From Xanthostigma xanthostigma (lineage: Eukaryota > Arthropoda > Insecta > Raphidioptera > Raphidiidae): a stretch of 64,000 nucleotides of DNA. Shown one piece after another: positions 25,073 through 36,529 of this stretch. The notes beneath the pieces are model-generated. The model was not told the origin of the DNA. It searched no databases and was given only the letters and a program-made list of their open reading frames with translations. The DNA lies in the NCBI GenBank assembly GCA_963575645.1, contig OY754473.1, forward strand, positions 7,440,001-7,504,000. The letters run 5' to 3'. The position numbers were made by a program, and so were the translations under genes. The stretch's first letter is position 1. The number at the start of each line of letters is the position of its first letter.

Positions 25073-25438
25073 CAGTCAAACCAGAGCGAGTGAGAACTGG
25101 GTAAGCGAGAAAACTCTCTAAGTGAGAGTAATTGCCGGGTACCGTCTTTGTAACCCTCTAAAACAGAAACCTCTATCGGAAAGACGTTTTTCACTCATGG
25201 ACCTCTATAACTGAGACTACTACTTGCCTGTACCTCGATAAGCGACAGTCGAACGTATTAATAGTTCCACTAAATTTAAGAATGAGTCTTAAATAGCTTA
25301 ACATTGTTTTTGTATAGTTTTTATGAACCTCTGTAAGTGGAAAAGCCACTCCTGCACCTCAATAAGCTGGAAACTCGGGTTAGTGAACAAACCTCCATCG
25401 CTGTCCCTTGAACTCCTTTTTATCCAGGTTCGACTGTA
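25073..25438. mobile_element. pogo/Tigger-like MITE with TA target site
   Basis: TA|CAGTCAAACC at the left and GGTTCGACTG|TA at the right. The interior is a run of 'ctctataagtgaga'-like phrases. CAGT...ACTG ends flanked by TA are typical of Tc1/mariner-pogo elements. A left-half copy lies at 41947-42199. Confidence 0.7.
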
Positions 25439-26290
25439 TAATATAGTTATGCTAACAGCGTGTAGAATGTAATGTGCTTATGGTTTAAATTTCTGTCAAC
25501 AGATGTCGTATCGTTTAATGCCAAATCCCATTGGAACTTGAGAGTGTAGGAGAACGTGAAGCAATAGGCGTTATAATCGCGTTGTCGCCATGGTTATAAT
25601 CGCGGTATTCAAATATTCCGGGCACTTTTTGACCCATCGGTAACGCTTTTTCAGTGTTACACAGTAGAAAACCCGATGAAAATAATAAGCAGCCGGACAG
25701 ACAATATTTCTGAAAATGTCTATGGAAATCTTCCCCGTCTTGCTTCTCCGGTTTTTTTATAGTACGCGTGCGACCTTTGTGCTCGCGTCGCGTTGTGAAT
25801 AAATATTTATGTCGTTGCATATAAATGTGCGTGGAAGCGTCTCACACGCCCCCGGATCCAGGTTCGACTGTATAATATTAGTTATGCTAACAGCTTGTAG
25901 AATGTAATGTGCTTATGGTTTAAATTCTTGCCGCCAGATATCGTATCGTTTAATGCCAAATCCCATTGGGACTTGAGCCTGTAGGAGAACGTGTAGCAAT
26001 AGGCGTTATTATAATCGCGTTGTTGCCATGGTTATAATCGCGGTATTCAAATGTTTCAGGCACTTTTTGACCATCGGTAACGCTTTTTCAGTGTTACATA
26101 GTAGAAAACCCGGTGAAAATAATAAGCAGCCGTACAGACAATATTTCTGAAAATGTCTATGGAAATCTTCCCCATCTTGCTTCTTCGTTTTTTTATAGCA
26201 CGCGTGCGACCTTTGTGTTCGCGTCGCGTTGTGAATAAATATTTATGCCGTTGCATAAATGTGCGTGGAAGCGTCGCACACGCCCCCGGG
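25424..26290. repeat. Two-unit tandem duplication, about 433 bp per unit
   Basis: 'ccaggttcgactgtataata' opens both units (25424 and 25857), and both run through 'atgtaatgtgcttatggttt', 'cagacaatatttctgaaaat' and 'gcgtcgcgttgtgaataaat' to CGCCCCCGG. Units differ by a few percent. The first unit begins in the right end of the pogo-like MITE, so that terminus was duplicated with it. Confidence 0.75.
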
Positions 26291-26667
26291 GGAAGGGGGG
26301 AAGCCTGTCCGTCAATGGGACGAACGGACACTTGACAGTCGAGTGCATATTGACGTGAAGACGCGGTCACAATCGCACGCGATGCTAACTTTGAAGTGAC
26401 TTTCGACTTGAAATTTTTGGTTTTGGGTGCAGAGATTTCAATCGGATATAATAGATAAGAGTAAAATGTAATGGAAGCGACCGTTTCTAATGAAATAATT
26501 TCGTTAGATGACAGGGAGAAATTTAGTTCAATTCGATTTATGTTTGACATACTTCCCGTTGACCTAGAATCATGAAATTTAGCAATAAGCCATGTCTTAT
26601 AGCACAAGTAAAGGAAAAAATCCGAAAACCGTAAATTTGCAGAGTGACATCACAAACATTTTTTTTT

Positions 26668-27296
26668 GACGTGATAACGTCTTATAAATTGATGAATCAT
26701 CAATCTTATAAATTGATAAAACACCGGCTGCATGCACGAAAAAGTGTAACGTTCGTAACGCGTAACGTTCCGCCTGACCCTGTGCGTGCTTTTTGCTAAT
26801 TTCTCGCTCAATTTAAATCAGATCGGTTTGAAACCAGTCTTAAACGAAAGAGGAGAACATTTTACATAGATTTCGTATAACAGAATTTGCCTAAACAGTT
26901 TTTTTATACAAATTTAGATAGAAAAATAGCTGTATAAATGCAATGTTGTCTAATGCATGGCGCGACGCGGTCGGTCGTCTTTGTTTGCCGTACATGGAAA
27001 TTAGAATATAACGTATGTCTTGTCTTAACATGAAAACGGCTGCATTTCTAATGTTTAATTCAATTTTTTGACATTAGTATTTTGTGAAATGCAACGCCTT
27101 CTAAGTTAAGTATTGGAATAACTAATTATTATTAGAACATAATACTTTGACAGTTGCAAACGTCACTTTTGACATTTCTTATCATTCCGACACCAAGGAT
27201 AAGCGGATTGAAACCAAATTTTGGGAGGTTTAGGTTATGTATTACGGAATACGTATTATGGAATATCGTCCGTAAACCGACTTTACAGACAACCAA
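26668..27296 (+). mobile_element. GACGTGATAACGTC family, copy D
   Basis: 629 bp, interior nearly identical to copy E (42377-43041), differing mainly in the number of TAACGTTCC-type units. T-runs flank both ends. Confidence 0.85.
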
Positions 27297-27513
27297 TTTT
27301 TTGCGATTATAAACTTATTGGCTTTTGGTAAACTGAACGCGATCTATGTCGATGTTTTGGGACAACAGTTTTCCAACGGCAAAACGGTAAAAATCTCCGA
27401 GACTCGATTCCCGTGATGGACGAACTATTTACGTATCTACAAGTTTGTACGGCACCCTCGGTGCGCGAGTACGACTCGCATTCTTTTTTTTTTAGATACT
27501 GTAACAAAACTGC

Positions 27514-28132
27514 TGTAGTCCGTGGCGGAAATTATTTATTTACAAGAATAAATGTTTAACAAAACAGTAAAACACACAAACGAAAATGTACTTCTTTAAC
27601 TTAACGAAATAATAACGTTAATAGAAACAAAACTAATAGTTCTAAATTATAAAATAAAAGACTAAGTAACAGAGAATATAGAGTCACTACACACAGGAAT
27701 ACAACACAAAGTTTATCAGCACACTTGTCTATTAACTATAAGTCATTTATTTAAAACCGGATTTATAATTATTGCACTCACTAGAGTTAATTTATTTCCA
27801 CTATATTAATTTATGTCGTAATGCCAGAGCACTGTCACAACACAACTAACAGCTCCAATAACTGACTGACTCTGCTTCCTTATATAGTTTCGTCCCGCGC
27901 TTATATCGAATGTTCTGGACGAATCGAGATTTCTTCTATTGTTCTCTCCAAGCGATTCTAAGAAATCGGGTCTAACATCGCTACCTGCTTTACGCACCGA
28001 GTTCCTTTCCTTTACATGTATGTGTGTCTCCAAGGTCGGGTGTTCTGACCTGTTTCCATTGTTGTTGTTTCTAGTAGTTTCTACTGAATTCCATAGGCGT
28101 CCCATCAGAGCACGCAACAATACATTACGACA
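27514..28132 (-). mobile_element. Candidate solo LTR of an LTR retroelement (fossil)
   Basis: Read on the minus strand, the segment runs from TGTCGTAATG to GGACTACA. It has a TATA-like box (CTATATAAGG, near 27885) followed by CAGTCAGTT, and AATAAA-type signals further on. No internal coding region or second LTR is adjacent. Family (Ty3 or BEL type) and boundaries are uncertain, and no clear target duplication was found. It looks like an old, isolated LTR. Confidence 0.4.
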
Positions 28133-28562
28133 AATATCTAGAAATATCACCCTCTGCTAGATGGAAAGGTTGCCGTGTACCTATCGCATGTACATTATTT
28201 TACCAAATAGAGACGCGTCAATTTGTCCCCTATTCTGCAGGAAGTGTTTCTTGTCCGCGCTGTATAATTTCTCTTTGAACGTGGCTCGTTGCATTGTAAC
28301 TGGAGCAGACAAAATACGCTATTAATGTGGGTCGTATAGGTGATTTTCACTCTCAAATGTCAATTTCGATGTAAGGGGGCTCGCCATTCTACCGGGAGTT
28401 CCCGGAAATACATGATCGGCGAACTGGGCACGGTTTTTATTGCCGGAGTCATCAATTTTTAACACAGGACGAGGACGTTATGGAAGTCGTTTTTCACGGC
28501 TCGTTTTTACAAATCTTTGACCGACAGGGCTCTTGCTGGGCTACAGAAAGCATAGCCAAAAA

Positions 28563-29455
28563 AAAGCGAGTGTGCTTTAGACCACACGTGACACGACTGA
28601 AGTAAAACTTTTTCCTGCCATATATAATATATGATGCAATAAGTAATATTCGATAATCTATCACCATATTTTGATTAGACATCCTGATTTAACGACACAA
28701 TATAACATCACTCTGTAGCACATATCTACAAAGACGAAATGTTTAAAATATATATTTTGATTAAAAATGCAAAATATGTATATATATTTATCGGCATAAT
28801 TTATAATACATTTAAGAGTATTCGTCCCTGCAAATACCCCCTGCACCCTTCATCTCAAATCTTTTCCCCTCGCCTAAAAACGGTTCGCGCTCTCCCGACG
28901 CTATTTTTAAAGCTAGAGGGTTCTGGTAAACCGCCAAATGAAAGACAAAGAATCAGACTACAGATCCTTCAGGCGAATTTTTTGAAAAAAAATTCCTGAA
29001 AAAACTTACAACATTTTGAAAAAATAATAAGTTACGTAATATTTCACACGTAGACGAAACTTTTTTTCAAAAAATTCGCCTGAAGGATCTGTAGTTTGAT
29101 TCTTTGTCTTTCATTTGGCGTTTACCAGAACCCTCTAGCTTTAAAAATAGCGTCGGGAGAGCGCGAACCGTTTTTAGGCGAGGGGAAAAGATTTGAGATG
29201 AAGGGTGCAGGGGGTGTTTGCAGGGACGAATACTCTTAAAAGGATTTATTAACTAATCTACATTATTTCCCGTTACAAAATGCAGCAAAATTCGATGAAA
29301 TGTATTTTATATCTCCCTCTTCGTCGTTGTCGCACTCACTAACTTATATCTCCCTCTCAACTTCCAATATATGATGATGCACTTCCGTAAACGATTTCGT
29401 CAGGTATTTACCAGCTTACTCCCCAATTCAAGCGTGTCTTGTTTTACTTCAAAAA
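28563..29455 (+). repeat. GCGAGTGTGC repeat, copy 2, split by a TTAA foldback insertion
   Basis: Left part 28563-28815 and right part 29236-29455 align with the uninterrupted copy at 12968-13482. The interruption is exactly the 28816-29235 element plus one TTAA. Confidence 0.8.
28816..29235. mobile_element. TTAA-flanked foldback MITE, copy 1 (piggyBac-like)
   Basis: 420 bp between TTAA 28812-28815 and TTAA 29236-29239. Arms of about 175 bp, nearly perfect, start GAGTATTCGTCCCTGCAAA and meet around a short loop. The uninterrupted site at 13225-13228 has a single TTAA, proving the duplication. TTAA duplication is the mark of piggyBac transposition; the superfamily is inferred from it. Confidence 0.9.
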
Positions 29456-30115
29456 CTGATACGAAAATGATCTTAAATTATAGTAGGTATAGATCGACAT
29501 AGAAGATCGCTTTTTTAGGCTAAATTTTGATCAGAATGTTGTTTCGAAGTGGACATAGTACATCAATGTCCAATACGCAGGTTAAAAATCGTTTCAATAG
29601 ATCAATTATTTTTCGAGCAGGAAGTATTTTCTTATACGGATATAATATATCTGAAGTCATCATCAAATTTTCTGACAATACTTTCTGCAATCGAGCATAA
29701 GACAAGTGATAATTACGGAGTTTGTTTATAATTTCGTTACGCAAAAGTCAACGAACAATAACGCCATTGTGGCCGAACAATTTCGACCAGAAGTCAAGAT
29801 TATAGTATAAACGCCCGTTTCAGTTTTATACAAACACACTTATTATCACGTTTACATTATCGTTGTTTGTTTACCAGATGGATGAATCATCATCAGCGTA
29901 CAGCCCGCGGAGGGTTGCATGTAAACATGCTCTTTACATGTTATAGTTGGGTATTTTGCTTGTCTTTTACGATTTTATGTATATACTTCGTCCAGTTTAT
30001 GTGGATGGCGTTTGGTTGCGTATAAAAATAAAATTGCACAAGCAGACGTCTTTATCTCTTTTAGTTGATGCGGCCATTCAAATGTTTTTATTATGATTTC
30101 TTGAGAACTTCAAAC

Positions 30116-30430
30116 GTATAATACGCGCCACGAATTAAAAGGCTCGGAAGTTAGATGCAAATGCGGGCTTGCGCTTGTATACAGTCTGTTGAAAAACTAT
30201 ACAAACTCGCATCTCAACAAAACCAGTATAACAATAACAACTTGACAATAGGGTACTCGACTATACTTTAAAGCAGGAAAGCGACAAGTGAAAAGGGCAA
30301 CGAGCGATCACGGCCAATCACCGACGAGCGCACGTTCCGTGCAGGTAGCTGGGAGGTGGTGGGAGCCTCAACGGCTCTATGCCTTTGCAACGCTGTTACG
30401 AACCTTTTAGATCCGTGGCGCGTATTATAC
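30116..30430. mobile_element. CGCGCCACG MITE, copy 3
   Basis: GTATAATACGCGCCACGAA at the left and TGGCGCGTATTATAC at the right; same orientation as the 19817 copy. Confidence 0.8.
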
Positions 30431-31039
30431 ACAACTTTTAAACCGGAAAAGATATAGAGGCGTTTGCTTGTGCTCCTTGGGGTCAGCATGTCATTTTCTA
30501 CAAGCGTGGTAAGTTTGAAAAAGTAACAAGAAATATCAACTTCTGCGTTTTTAAAAAGCCTTTAAAGAAATCGAAATCTTACATTTTTGAAATCGAAGAA
30601 ATTTCAAATCGCGCTGATTCCAATAAGTACAGACGTCCGCGCCGCTTTTTAAGTTTGGGGAGCTGCGACCAACATAGCTCCCAGGTGAGCTATGAACAAT
30701 GAAATTGTTTGTATAACTCCGACACTTCTACATTCGGCATGAAATTTATCATTGTTTGGAGTGAGTGTATATACACATTACCCGCACGACATGTGCTAAA
30801 AGGGGGTTCCTAGTGGGATAGGTAATGGTGGGGAGGCGTCGCGGCGCATGGCAGACTGTGTCGTAGACGCACATACATACGTCGGCGTCGCCTACCGAGG
30901 GGTGTCTTTTATAGACAGCAGCATAAAACATACCTATATATAGAGTCGGCACTTAAATTCTTGCGTTAGTTCTTGCCCTGCGTAGAAATTCGTAAATGTA
31001 GCGAGAGAATGCGGAAAAACAATGTCGTGCTCGATTTTT
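30431..31039. other. Intergenic stretch, no gene supported
   Basis: Mixed composition; GC-richer near 30780-30900. No coding frame or repeat partner recognised. Confidence 0.4.
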
Positions 31040-31686
31040 TTATAACAATACGTCATCGTTAAGCGATTAACAGTACGTGTTTGTTATTTTGTTGCTTTGT
31101 TGTCGGCGCCATGCGTACCGAAGATTCTAAGAAATTCGTTCTTTTGTTTGTTGGGATTATCTTTCATATCAACCGCTTATTGATATGTTAAGTATCATAT
31201 TCTTCGTTGCCCACAAACTTGCAAACAATAAAAAAACAGTTGTGTGGTTTTAAGAAACCACGACGCAAGTGAAACTTTTATTGGATAGGCGTTGGATTGT
31301 AGACACTTATCCATCACGATTAATTATAAACAACAATATTCACATGAATACACGAATAAAAACATGTAAACACTGTAGGTATAGCACTTACCCGCATGAC
31401 AGACTGACTAGGTATGTGTTATACATAGTATATACACGGTCAGCTGATGCTAACCATGGGCGCCGCCATATTGGCCTTGGCTGCTCTACCGAGCGCCTAC
31501 TCCAAACGCCTTTCACTTTACCCCTACTCCGCGGCCGCCTGTAATGCGACATGCAACAGACGACCAGAAAAATTCGCGGCGATAGAATGAAAGTTTCACT
31601 TTAAAAAAATATTAATGGATTATTTCTTCTCTCCGTTTAACGACAACTCTCTATAACGCCACGTCGCTATATAGAGTTCACACTGT
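31040..31686 (-). mobile_element. pogo/Tigger-like element (reverse), interrupted by the AGTGAAAC repeat
   Basis: The right end 'tatatagagttcacactgta' and the segment 31050-31200 ('gtcggcgccatgcgtaccga') are the reverse of 54655-54745 and 55385-55540. CAGTGTAAACTC with TA outside is a pogo-type end. The left limit is approximate. Confidence 0.5.
31227..31603 (-). repeat. AGTGAAACTTTTAT repeat, copy 2 (reverse)
   Basis: Reverse of 2544-2910 over its whole length, including the small GTGGTTT hairpin. Inserted within the pogo-like element. Confidence 0.65.
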
Positions 31687-32526
31687 ACTTCTTACTTGCA
31701 AGCAGTAATTAAAGAATATAATATTATTTTGAAATAATTTGTTTTTAATAATTTTTCTTTCTTTATAGGTGCTCAAATTATTTCCGTGACTACGTAATAA
31801 AACATTATCTGTTCTGAAGAAGATCCAAATCCGGATCGAAACGTTAATGTATTATTAATATTTTTTGTTAATATATTGTCTGAAAAATTGGTCGATAATT
31901 TTATTTATTGAATAATTAAAGAAATACGTTTTTAAACGCTGAGCATAAACCGCTATAAATGATGACGTAAAAGACTATCTCGTGGTTCGGTTTCAATTTG
32001 ACAGATCAATTGCTGTGAGCCAATCGCCGATTCGATCCGTTTTTGAAGGAACAGTAATTCTTGACTGTAATTGAACCATTTTCTTTGTTCAGTCGTTTCT
32101 TTTGCGGTTCCGAAACCCTGGAATACATGAATGGCATACGGCCAGGCTAACCCATCGGCATGAAATAGTATGTATACTATTCTAGAGAGGTCTGAGCCTG
32201 TAGTTCTATTGCGACTATTGATCCCGTTGTACTGGCGCCCCCGTGGCGCTCCGTATAGCGCCGTATAGCTCCCGTACGCGGTACGTACCTACAGGCCAAA
32301 GGGTGGCGAATTCGATTCGTTCTCTTCCGTTCTTCGACGGCAGCTCAGCTCGTTGTTCGATTGTAGTGTTACAAAATCGAGGAAATATTCAGTATCGAAA
32401 CGGTTTGCGTATAGGACATTTAGCGTTGGGAATTGGGATAAAAGAAAATCGGGAGTCGTCCCGGGTCACGTGACAAATGTGGCACATTTTAAACTTCAAG
32501 TTACAAAGCCTGTTAACACTTTGTAC
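31687..32526. other. Intergenic stretch, no gene supported
   Basis: Includes the hairpin at 31814 and a GC-rich block at 32225-32300 (repeated GTATAGC words). Short frames at 32243-32583 have no recognisable domain. Confidence 0.4.
31814..31843 (+). repeat. CTGAAGAAG-stem-CGAAACG hairpin, fourth instance
   Basis: CTGAAGAAGATCC...GGATCGAAACG: the same loop-flanking words as at 22103, 22216 and 22372, but with stem GATCC/GGATC instead of GGCAA/TTGCC. The pairing is kept although the bases differ. Confidence 0.5.
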
Positions 32527-33038
32527 CAGTGGAGCCAAAATGTGGTCCGCGAACGATTTCAAATTTCGGGAAAGGGAAAGTGATCGACAACGTCTACAAT
32601 CTATATAATTGTCGCTTGCACGAGCCGGTCAGTCGTACAAGGAAAAACAATTTCTTATAACAAAATTCTAGAAATCGCCTTGCGTTATCTTATGGTTTTC
32701 TTATTTATGCGAACAAGGGTGTTCTGCTTTGTTGGTATAATTAAAAACAAGGCCAGGAATCCATTGAAAGAAAGTAATGATTTGCGTGTAGTTTTAAGGA
32801 ACCAACTTGTGCAGAAGATGCAAGCTCAAAAATCACATTAATTCAAGACTTATTTAACTTTCTACTAAAAATGTTATGTTTTTTATTAAAATGATACTGT
32901 AAACGCATGTTGCTATTGAGTTTTTGATTAAAGTTTATTTTCGGATTGATTCATTTTATTTTTCTTGTACAACGTGGTCCCTGCTAACAACAAAAAAATC
33001 AAAGTGGTCCCTGGTCAAGAAAAGGTTGGAAACCACTG
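32527..33038. mobile_element. hAT-like element remnant
   Basis: CAGTGGAGCC at the left with GTGGTCCGCGAACG following; right end GGTTGGAAACCACTG. Both are typical hAT wordings. Flanks CTTTGTAC and CTCTATAC agree at 6 of 8 positions, compatible with an aged 8-bp duplication. 512 bp, no coding. Confidence 0.55.
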
Positions 33039-33450
33039 CTCTATACGGACAGTAACTTTAAGTTGCTAGCAGCGCCACTTTAGTAACTAATAAATTACAG
33101 TCAACAAAAACCATGCTACAATCCAACGCATACACACAGCAAGCGTTACGCGCTGTCATCTATAACGGTATAGGTATTCTAGTAACTAAATGTCGCCCTG
33201 TTATATCTCTAGACGTCGCTTCCGACCAGAGCCAAACGTAACGTCCTCTCATGAAACGTCGTCCCATAAGAGTGTCGCGCCAATCGCACGGCTGCACTCA
33301 ACAACCGAACGCGCACATTGGATATTTTTGCTGTGAAATAATATCCAATGTGTGTGATTGAAACTTCCTGCGTCATTGAAATTTCCGTAAGAATCACGTC
33401 GCTTCCACCAGACATGTTTCGTTTCTCCCACCACGTGAAAGTTTTGTTAA

Positions 33451-33871
33451 GAGTATTCGTCCCTGCAAACACTCCCTGCACCCTTCATCTCAAATCTTTT
33501 CCCCTCGCCTAAAAACGGTTCGCGCTCACCCGACGCTATTTTTGAAGCTAAAGGGTTCTGGTAAACTCCAAATGAAAGACAAAGAATCAGACTACAGATC
33601 CTTCAGGCGAATTTTTTGAAAAACAGTTTCGCTTACGTGTGAAATATTACGTAACTTATTATTTTTTTCAAAAGGTTGTAAGTTTTTTCAGGAATTTTTT
33701 TTCAAAAAATTCGCCTGAAGGATCTGTAGTCTGATTTCATTGTCTTTCATTTGGCGTTTACCAGAACCCTCTAGCTTTAAAAATAGCGTCGGGAGAGCGC
33801 GAACCGTTTTTAGGCGAGGGGAAAAGATTTGAGATGAAGTGTGCAGGGGGTATTTGCAGGGACGAATACTC
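33451..33871. mobile_element. TTAA-flanked foldback MITE, copy 2
   Basis: 421 bp between TTAA 33447-33450 and 33872-33875. Same long arms as copy 1 (28816-29235), opposite loop orientation possible because arms are symmetric. A few percent divergence. Confidence 0.9.
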
Positions 33872-33875
33872 TTAA

Positions 33876-34610
33876 CCGGTTATTCGCAGTGTAACGATTG
33901 AGCTTGTCGCAAACGGAAAAAAAAACTTCCGGTTGCATTGAAAGCTTTTTTTTTTTTGTTAACCTCGTTTATTTGTTTTTTTGTTATTCTTTTAAGTTCA
34001 TTTGTTATTAATAAAATTAACGCTAGAAACATTTAACCTAGGCCTGTAGTGTAAAGATGTTAAAAAGTTGATTCTTCTTATTTTCGTAACAAACATTCAT
34101 TAAATATATCTATTAATATAATTGTTACAATTATTTATGTCTGTGTCCAACTTGATATGGTTTAACAAAATGCCGCAGAAAACAGTTTCTTTGAAATATC
34201 TCGGTCCGGTTGCCTCGTAGACAAAAAATGTTTGAATGAAAATAAAATGAAATTAAATTCTCTACAAAATATGTTTGGTACATTTTTTCTCTAAATAGTT
34301 TCGGCGCTGCAGCCGCGCGAGAAGTCGAGGATTATTGACAAAACTGTGATTTTTTGCAATTTGCCAGTTATTCAACCTTGACGAAATTTTGAATACTTAC
34401 TTGTGACTTATTCTAAAATGAACATTCCAGGTTTAGTAAAAAAATTAAAATCCACTAATTTTGTATAACCTCTTTAAAACAAGTCCCAAGGGACCGAGCA
34501 TTATTTTCGTTATATGGAGGGAAGAAAGAAAAATAACCAAACACCTAATTAATTTATTCCAAACACTATACAGTCTGTTAACTTTGCCTGACGTTTTTTG
34601 CTAATCCAAT
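33876..34610. other. Intergenic stretch, nothing recognised
   Basis: AT-rich with T runs; no frame, repeat partner or RNA gene identified. Confidence 0.5.
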
Positions 34611-35208
34611 ATCATATATATTAATACGCTATAAGGTTTAAGATGTTTGCCACCCTTTTTAGAAAAAACCTCACAATTTCTCCACATAAATTATATATCA
34701 TTTTACAGATAATTGCTTGCTCTACTGACATCGACAACTAAAAAATTTATTATTGCTTTTGTTTTTGTAAATTAATTAAAATACAGCAACGCTGAACAAC
34801 ATCTGCCATCTGACGGCTTTAATTTTGAAACAATGTCAACACTTCGATCTGTCATCTGACCTTCATATTGTAATACAACAGAGACAATACTGCATACTGC
34901 CATCTGACGGCTTTAATTTTGAAACAGCGAGCAACGCTGAACAACGTCACAGCAATGCTGCATTATGTCATCTGACGGCTTAGCTCAACGCTTTTGCTAC
35001 TTGCGCCTCTATATGACAATTTTAGTAAAATTTTTCTTCGATCTGTCATCTGAGCTTCATATTGTAATACAACAAAAAGAAGAACGTTATAAGCAGTGTG
35101 CAAAATTAGAAACGAATTGAATACCTGCAATCATATTTAAAAAATAATTTCGTAAAGTGATAATTATTATACTTATTTAGCGCGAATAATTCGCACAGGT
35201 CACTCTAG
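34611..35208 (+). repeat. 0.6-kb dispersed repeat, copy 2
   Basis: Full-length relative of 58953-59553, same orientation. Internal phrase 'catctgacggctttaatttt' occurs twice. No inverted ends. Confidence 0.7.
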
Positions 35209-35925
35209 TTTGTTTTGTATTTTATTAAGTATCTTATGCATGTCTTGGGATGTGGTGGAATCATCTTCATTAAACAATAGGAATTTTTCGATAAGTTTGA
35301 CGGCATCAAGTGCTTGTTGAATAGTTGGTGATGGTTCAGAATCGTCCTCTTTACGTCTGTAAACATTTGCTGACGCCTAAATATGAACATATTTCTTCGT
35401 AATAGAGAATGGCTGTTGCGCTATAAAGAGGGGTTTTAAGGTAAACCAATCAATTTGTAAAAAAATCTACTCTAAGCGCTTTTGTCTTGTAGACGCAAAT
35501 CGTAAGTTCTTTGACGGCATAAACAGTTCCTGCAGCGCCGAAGTTCAAACAATTTTCTGCGACGGTTCACACCGCCGGGTTTAGGACATGTGTTGCTTAG
35601 ACGCGTTGTTGTTATTATTATAACGCAATAAGTTGGATTAATTGTTGTACAGTTGCGTGGACCCCGCGAGTCCATCGTTCCGCGTCGCTAACTTTCCCGG
35701 CGTGCGACAACCCGTGTCGGTTGTTTGTTGTTGTCGAACGGCTCTTTAACCTCAAATTATGTAACCCTATTCTGTATGGACAGAAAATTAACGACGCTGT
35801 TATAAATTTCTGACCAGAATTTTTGAACAGATTTTTGATGCCGTTTTTTTCACTAGTTGCTTGGCTCGGCTCTCGTCCAAATGCAAATTGATTGAAATCG
35901 AGTTTATGTCATACTAGCGGTCTCG

Positions 35926-36525
35926 TCCGGTTTCACCCGGGTGTAAAAGAACGAATGGGGAAGGGAGGAACATGAGTACGCACATTCATCTTAGTTTACC
36001 GAGATGAATGTTGTGTCCAAATTTCATGATGATCGGAGTTACCGTTCAAAAGCTTTTGTCGATAAAAAGCAGTATTTATACTTTTTTAAACTAATATTTT
36101 TTTAAATTAATTAAATAAAATTTAAATAAATTTAAATGTAAGCCTTAGAAGAAAGCAATGTAGAAAATAAAAAAAATAATAAAAATGTTTTCGCCCAACG
36201 TGGGGCTCGAACCCACGACTCTGATATTGACAGTTGCATGCTCTACCGATTGAGCTATACGACGTTGTCTACCCACAACGCTGATATGAGTATATTTAGT
36301 TAGTGCATTTCACCTGAATAGAAGCTTATTTTTGAGTTTGCAACATTTTTCATTAATGCTCCGCTCCTAATGGTCGTAGCGTGATATTATATAGCCTATA
36401 GTCTTCCTCGATAAATGGGCTACCCAACAATTTTTTTTTCAATTTGAACCAGTAGTTCCTGAGATTAGCGCGTTCAAACAAACAAACAAACTCTTCAGCT
36501 TTATATATTAGTATAGATACCTCTC
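35926..36525 (+). repeat. LINE/SINE-like 3' tail, second type, copy 2 with insertion
   Basis: Matches 11325-11645 on both sides of an insertion at about 36062-36330. Ends in 'aaacaaactcttcagcttta' and 'tatattagtatagat'. Confidence 0.6.
36192..36264 (-). pseudogene. tRNA-Lys-like pseudogene (or SINE head)
   Basis: On the minus strand the 73-nt segment has a good D arm (TAGCTCAATCGGTAGAGC), T arm (GTGGGTTCGAGCCCCAC) and 3' acceptor GTTGGGCG as in insect tRNA-Lys(CTT). The 5' acceptor strand does not pair with it, the anticodon stem has two mismatches and the loop reads CTGTCAA. So it is not a working tRNA. It lies in an insertion inside a retroelement tail, suggesting a SINE-type insertion. 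Confidence 0.6.
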
Positions 36526-36529
36526 CAAA

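Noticed and set aside
26056-26607. A 183-codon open frame on the minus strand
   Set aside because: It lies in the tandem duplication, the second unit carries a related but differently broken frame, and no domain is recognisable.
32243-32583. Overlapping 76-codon frames in GC-rich DNA
   Set aside because: No conserved protein and the right end runs into a hAT-like element.
36192-36264. A functional tRNA gene
   Set aside because: The 5' acceptor strand does not pair with the 3' strand and the anticodon stem is broken.
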